Shown piece after piece: positions 61,901 through 64,000 of a stretch of 64,000 nt of DNA; positions within the stretch are counted from its first letter, which is position 1; each line of letters begins with the position of its first letter. The notes below the pieces were generated by a model. It was not told where the DNA came from, made no database searches, and saw only the letters and a list, made by a program, of their open reading frames with translations. The position numbers were made by a program, and so were the translations under genes. The stretch covers positions 49,527,153 through 49,591,152 of the forward strand of contig CM019217.1 in assembly GCA_009741485.1 (NCBI GenBank). Reading direction: 5' to 3'. The stretch comes from Malurus cyaneus samueli. Taxonomy: Eukaryota; Chordata; Aves; Passeriformes; Maluridae.

Positions 61901-62249
61901 CAGCCATATCCATCAGGTCAATGCGGTTGTGGGTCTCAGCAAATGCCCTGACTGCCAGGCAGTTGGAAGGGTGGAAGTGCAGCTTCATGTATTCACAGCA
62001 GGCCTTTGCCACCAATTCCACCTGCAGGATGCAGGCAGCGTACAGGAGAGGCTGAACATTATCCACTGTCAGGGTGAGCCGCGAGGAGTACGCAAACTTC
62101 ACCAGGTCCTCGATGGCATCGCCGTCAAAGTCCCTGATCTCGATCAGCTTCTGCTTGGCTTCTGCCATTTCCGAAAGAAACATGGCTCGAAAGTAAGGAA
62201 TAACACAAGCTAGCACCAGTTTGTGGCAGGAGATTAGCTTTGAACCGAC
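52815..62249 (-). CDS. KLHL8: Kelch-like protein 8, 5'-incomplete (eight exons in window)
   Basis: Substrate adaptor of a CUL3 ubiquitin ligase: BTB binds CUL3 and Kelch binds the substrate (rapsyn is the described target in mammals). Exons in transcript order: 62249-61701, 59317-59131, 58418-58275, 57067-56956, 55366-55198, 54683-54524, 53544-53343, 52938-52815. All junctions are GT-AG and the phases agree, giving 548 residues and TGA at 52817-52815. The sequence starts VGSKLISCHKLVLACVIPYF inside the BTB domain. BACK spans about residues 85-185, including LLSSSDLNIENEKQVYNAAI. Six Kelch repeats (about 247-548) carry the paired glycines (CVGG, AVGGHDGN, AIGGLDDN, AVGGNDGV, VVGGFDDN, AVGGHNGN). 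It ends GSSNVVDCM. Human KLHL8 has 620 residues, so about 72 N-terminal residues are encoded beyond 64 kb. I see no stop or frameshift, so it is probably functional. Confidence 0.96.
53343..53544 (-). CDS. KLHL8: KLHL8 exon: Kelch repeat 5 and start of 6
   Basis: GFDDNSPLSSVERFDPRCNK, then GKIFAVGGHNGNVYLNTVEA ending FDPIAN with a split Arg codon (donor AG|GTAATT). The frame would stop just past the donor if unspliced. Confidence 0.96.
54524..54683 (-). CDS. KLHL8: KLHL8 exon: Kelch repeat 4
   Basis: NHVYAVGGNDGVASLSSVEK to GNGVSELHGCLYVV. Acceptor TTCCAG, donor G|GTGAGT. Confidence 0.96.
55198..55366 (-). CDS. KLHL8: KLHL8 exon: Kelch repeat 3
   Basis: RGIALASLGGPIYAIGGLDD, NTCFSDVERYDIDSDRW and TPRGGVGSVALV. 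Acceptor CCTTAG, donor GTG|GTGAGT. Locally GC-rich. Confidence 0.96.
55370..56950. other. KLHL8 intron, nothing else seen
   Basis: AT-rich intron between Kelch-2 and Kelch-3 exons, with no repeat or RNA gene recognised. Confidence 0.6.
56956..57067 (-). CDS. KLHL8: KLHL8 exon: Kelch repeat 2
   Basis: KVYAVGGHDGNEHLGSMEVF, DPLTNKWMMKASMNTK. Short (112 bp), with acceptor GTTCAG and donor AG|GTATAT. Confidence 0.95.
57675..58085 (-). mobile_element. CR1 LINE fragment in KLHL8 intron
   Basis: 'GGGCTGGGAAGAACCTTTAA', GGTTGCTCAGGGCACCATCC, AACACTTCAGGATGGGAGAT and CTGGGCAACCTGTTTTCCAG lead to 'GAACAGCCCCAACTCT', about 400 bp of antisense CR1. On the gene's own strand it is in sense orientation. 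Confidence 0.9.
58275..58418 (-). CDS. KLHL8: KLHL8 exon: Kelch repeat 1
   Basis: VLFCVGGRGGSGDPFRSIEC to RRRHVGVISVG. Donor GTCAGT is weaker than consensus. Confidence 0.95.
59131..59317 (-). CDS. KLHL8: KLHL8 exon: BACK end and linker
   Basis: VRLPLLPICFLMGVVAKEEI to DFEYSIRTTPRKQTAG. It links BACK to the Kelch propeller. The donor after a single G splits a Gly codon. Confidence 0.96.
59320..61695. other. KLHL8 intron, nothing else seen
   Basis: The intron between BTB/BACK exons. The frames at 61191-61616 (-) and 61348-61734 (+) are run-ons or shadows of the exon. No repeat recognised. Confidence 0.55.
61701..62249 (-). CDS. KLHL8: KLHL8 exon: BTB C-terminal part and BACK
   Basis: A 183-codon exon between acceptor TTTTTCAG and donor CAG|GTAGGG. 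It includes FLSEMAEAKQKLIEIRDFDG, the BTB dimer and CUL3-facing part, and FHPSNCLAVRAFAETHNR, the BACK start. The preceding exon, ending in the CDVTLK-type BTB segment, is not in the window. Confidence 0.97.
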
Positions 62250-62252
62250 CTG

Positions 62253-63715
62253 AAAAAGAAAAGAATAAGAAACACCACAATGTTTTACCAGAATGTCAAT
62301 TTCAGCTGTGAAAAGAGGAACAGTGAAGCTGAGATAAGAATTCTGGACTCAGTGTGCATTGAGCTACAATATCTTGTCCACACAAATTAACTCAATTTGC
62401 CCTGTAGTTCTGACATTACATCCATGAATCCCAAGGAAATCTAAGTTGTAACTTGGCTATCAGAGTAGAGTAAAGCCTTAACACAAGGAAGCAATAGCAC
62501 TTAAGCACTGAACTTGCCTTTCTTTAAAAGCCTTATGAAGCATCCTTAGGAAGACTCTAGATGCATCTTGGAGGCAGGAGGAAACTGCTAGAAACTTGTT
62601 TTATATGTACTCAGAGACTTTAAAGGGGGAAAAATTAGAAACTGACATTTTTAGCCTACTTAATTTTTAGACTTCTGGACTTCACTACTGTTGAAGAATT
62701 GATGTTTATAGGAGCAAATTTACGTAAAAACATAATAACAGCTTTTCGGGGATTATTGAAAGTTACCAATTACTTCAACATTTTTAGAATATGTTTAACC
62801 ACAAAAGATAGTGCATTCCCCACAAAGAGAAGGTATTTCTCAAAATTCTAATCAGAAAATATAAAATAAGCTTCTCATGTACAAAATTCTAGAACTCCAA
62901 TACATGAAAAAAGAATGTAAGTATTGAAGGCAAATGAACAATCCACTGCTTATGTGTTCCAGGATTGCTTTATTACAGCCTTTGCCACCCTGCAGTCTGC
63001 ATAACATAAAGGGATGGCTGACTTCAACAGCCAGTTCCCTTGATGGACTCAAATTACATGGTCATTTTCAGATAAAGGGGTTACAGAGAGCTGTCTTGAA
63101 CTCAAAAAAAGACACTAGATTATAAAGGATATTTTGAATTTTTTTCTAGCTCTGATTCAATACACAACTGTTCCACCCTTTAAAGAGTATGATCAACACA
63201 AGTGTAACCTACCTGGAGAGCAGCAAGCTGAGTGCAGAAAGCAAACACACAAGCAAGAGTATCCAGATTTAAAAAGAGGAAAAGATGGATAATTCAGTGT
63301 TACCACATCAGGTCACCCCAGAAGGAACAATTCAGACCTACCAAATGAACAAGCAAACCAACAGGAGAAAAGCAGATGGTATCTGCCACCCTCCGCCTTC
63401 TAATCGCCTTCTAAGACTGCTCATATGACAGCAGCAGGAGAGCAGGTGAAATTCCAGAATTTAACTCTTTGGAGCAGGAGTGTCCCTACATGCTCCCATG
63501 GCTTACCACTGTTACAGCATGAGCACTCCAGCTAACAATGTACTGATGCAAGAAGATGCTACCAATGGTCTGCTTTATCAGGGAAAAAAGTTCCCAGGCC
63601 ATTCTCACCTTTAGAGACTTTTATTCTGCTCATCATCCCACTCTCTACTTAATTGCCTAGTTAAACCTCTCTTTTGAATTAAGTGGCTTTGCTATGTTAC
63701 CCAAATCTGCTTCAT
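62253..63715. other. KLHL8 upstream intron
   Basis: No exon with the missing N-terminal BTB sequence is seen, so the intron runs off the window. AT-rich. Confidence 0.6.
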
Positions 63716-63721
63716 TTTAAT

Positions 63722-63835
63722 TCACAAATGGTTTGGGGTGGAAAGGACACTAAAGACACCCTTACTCTACTTCCTTGCCATAGGCAGGGACACCTTCCAC
63801 CAGTTATCTATCATGTCCTTGGTATTTTGTCAGAG
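63722..63835 (-). mobile_element. CR1 LINE 3' fragment, antisense
   Basis: CAAATGGTTTGGGGTGGAAA, GGACACTAAAGACA and 'GCCATAGGCAGGGACACCTT' CCACCAG are the reverse complement of a CR1 3' end. Confidence 0.85.
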
Positions 63836-64000
63836 GTACCCTCCAATTACTATCATATTTTAAGAGCTAAATCAATAGTTGGTCTGATGACAGCTATGAC
63901 AGAATTGCTCACTATCACAGGTCACACACAAAAGCAGAAATTTCTGTAGATATGATTATTAAAACATGAGAGAGGCCTGAGCATTACAGGAAGCAAAACC

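Noticed and set aside
1..64000. CRISPR arrays, operons, tRNA or rRNA genes
   Set aside because: Nothing of the kind is visible. The window is vertebrate nuclear DNA, and the direct repeats found are satellites, LTRs or duplications.

Overview
This is vertebrate nuclear DNA, almost certainly from a bird. Genes are split by GT-AG introns, the interspersed repeats are CR1 LINE 3' ends plus avian-type endogenous retrovirus LTRs, and intergenic DNA is AT-rich with a few sharp CpG-rich islands. There is one 813-base run of N, so this is a scaffolded draft assembly.

Layout. 1-11.9 kb: AT-rich DNA with no supported gene. 11.9-12.9 kb: an LTR fragment and two CR1 fragments. 13.0-13.5 kb: CpG-rich promoter region. 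13.5-20.3 kb (+): a complete six-exon RSPH4A/RSPH6A-type radial-spoke-head gene encoding 558 residues, with poly(A) signals. 21.8-29.1 kb: repeat-rich DNA containing two diverged copies of the same sequence blocks, CR1 pieces, and a small gene-like unit (25.6-26.96 kb, +) with an unfamiliar acidic 20-residue repeat. 29.4-29.9 kb: orphan CpG-rich island. 32.4-34.9 kb (+): three phase-compatible exons resembling the N-terminus of AF4/FMR2 (AFF1-like) proteins, the third frameshifted. 34.7-41.7 kb: a complex duplication around the N gap, made of a direct repeat, an inverted repeat and an older diverged tandem copy, rich in single-base indels. 42.56-43.57 kb (-): an LTR with a TATA box. 47.33-48.79 kb (-): a solo LTR with a perfect 5-bp target duplication and an internal minisatellite. 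52.8-62.25 kb (-): the last eight coding exons of KLHL8 (548 residues: part of BTB, BACK, six Kelch repeats). Its 5' exon or exons lie beyond 64 kb.

How it fits together. AFF1 and KLHL8 are convergent neighbours in human (4q21-22), so AFF1-like exons on + followed by KLHL8 on - is expected synteny. RSPH4A (human 6q22) is not an expected neighbour. Either this lineage is rearranged or the scaffold is chimeric, and the indel-rich, gap-bearing duplication lies between the two sides. The most unusual items are the repeat-protein gene at 25.6 kb, the broken AFF1-like exons and the nested duplication at 34.7-41.7 kb.
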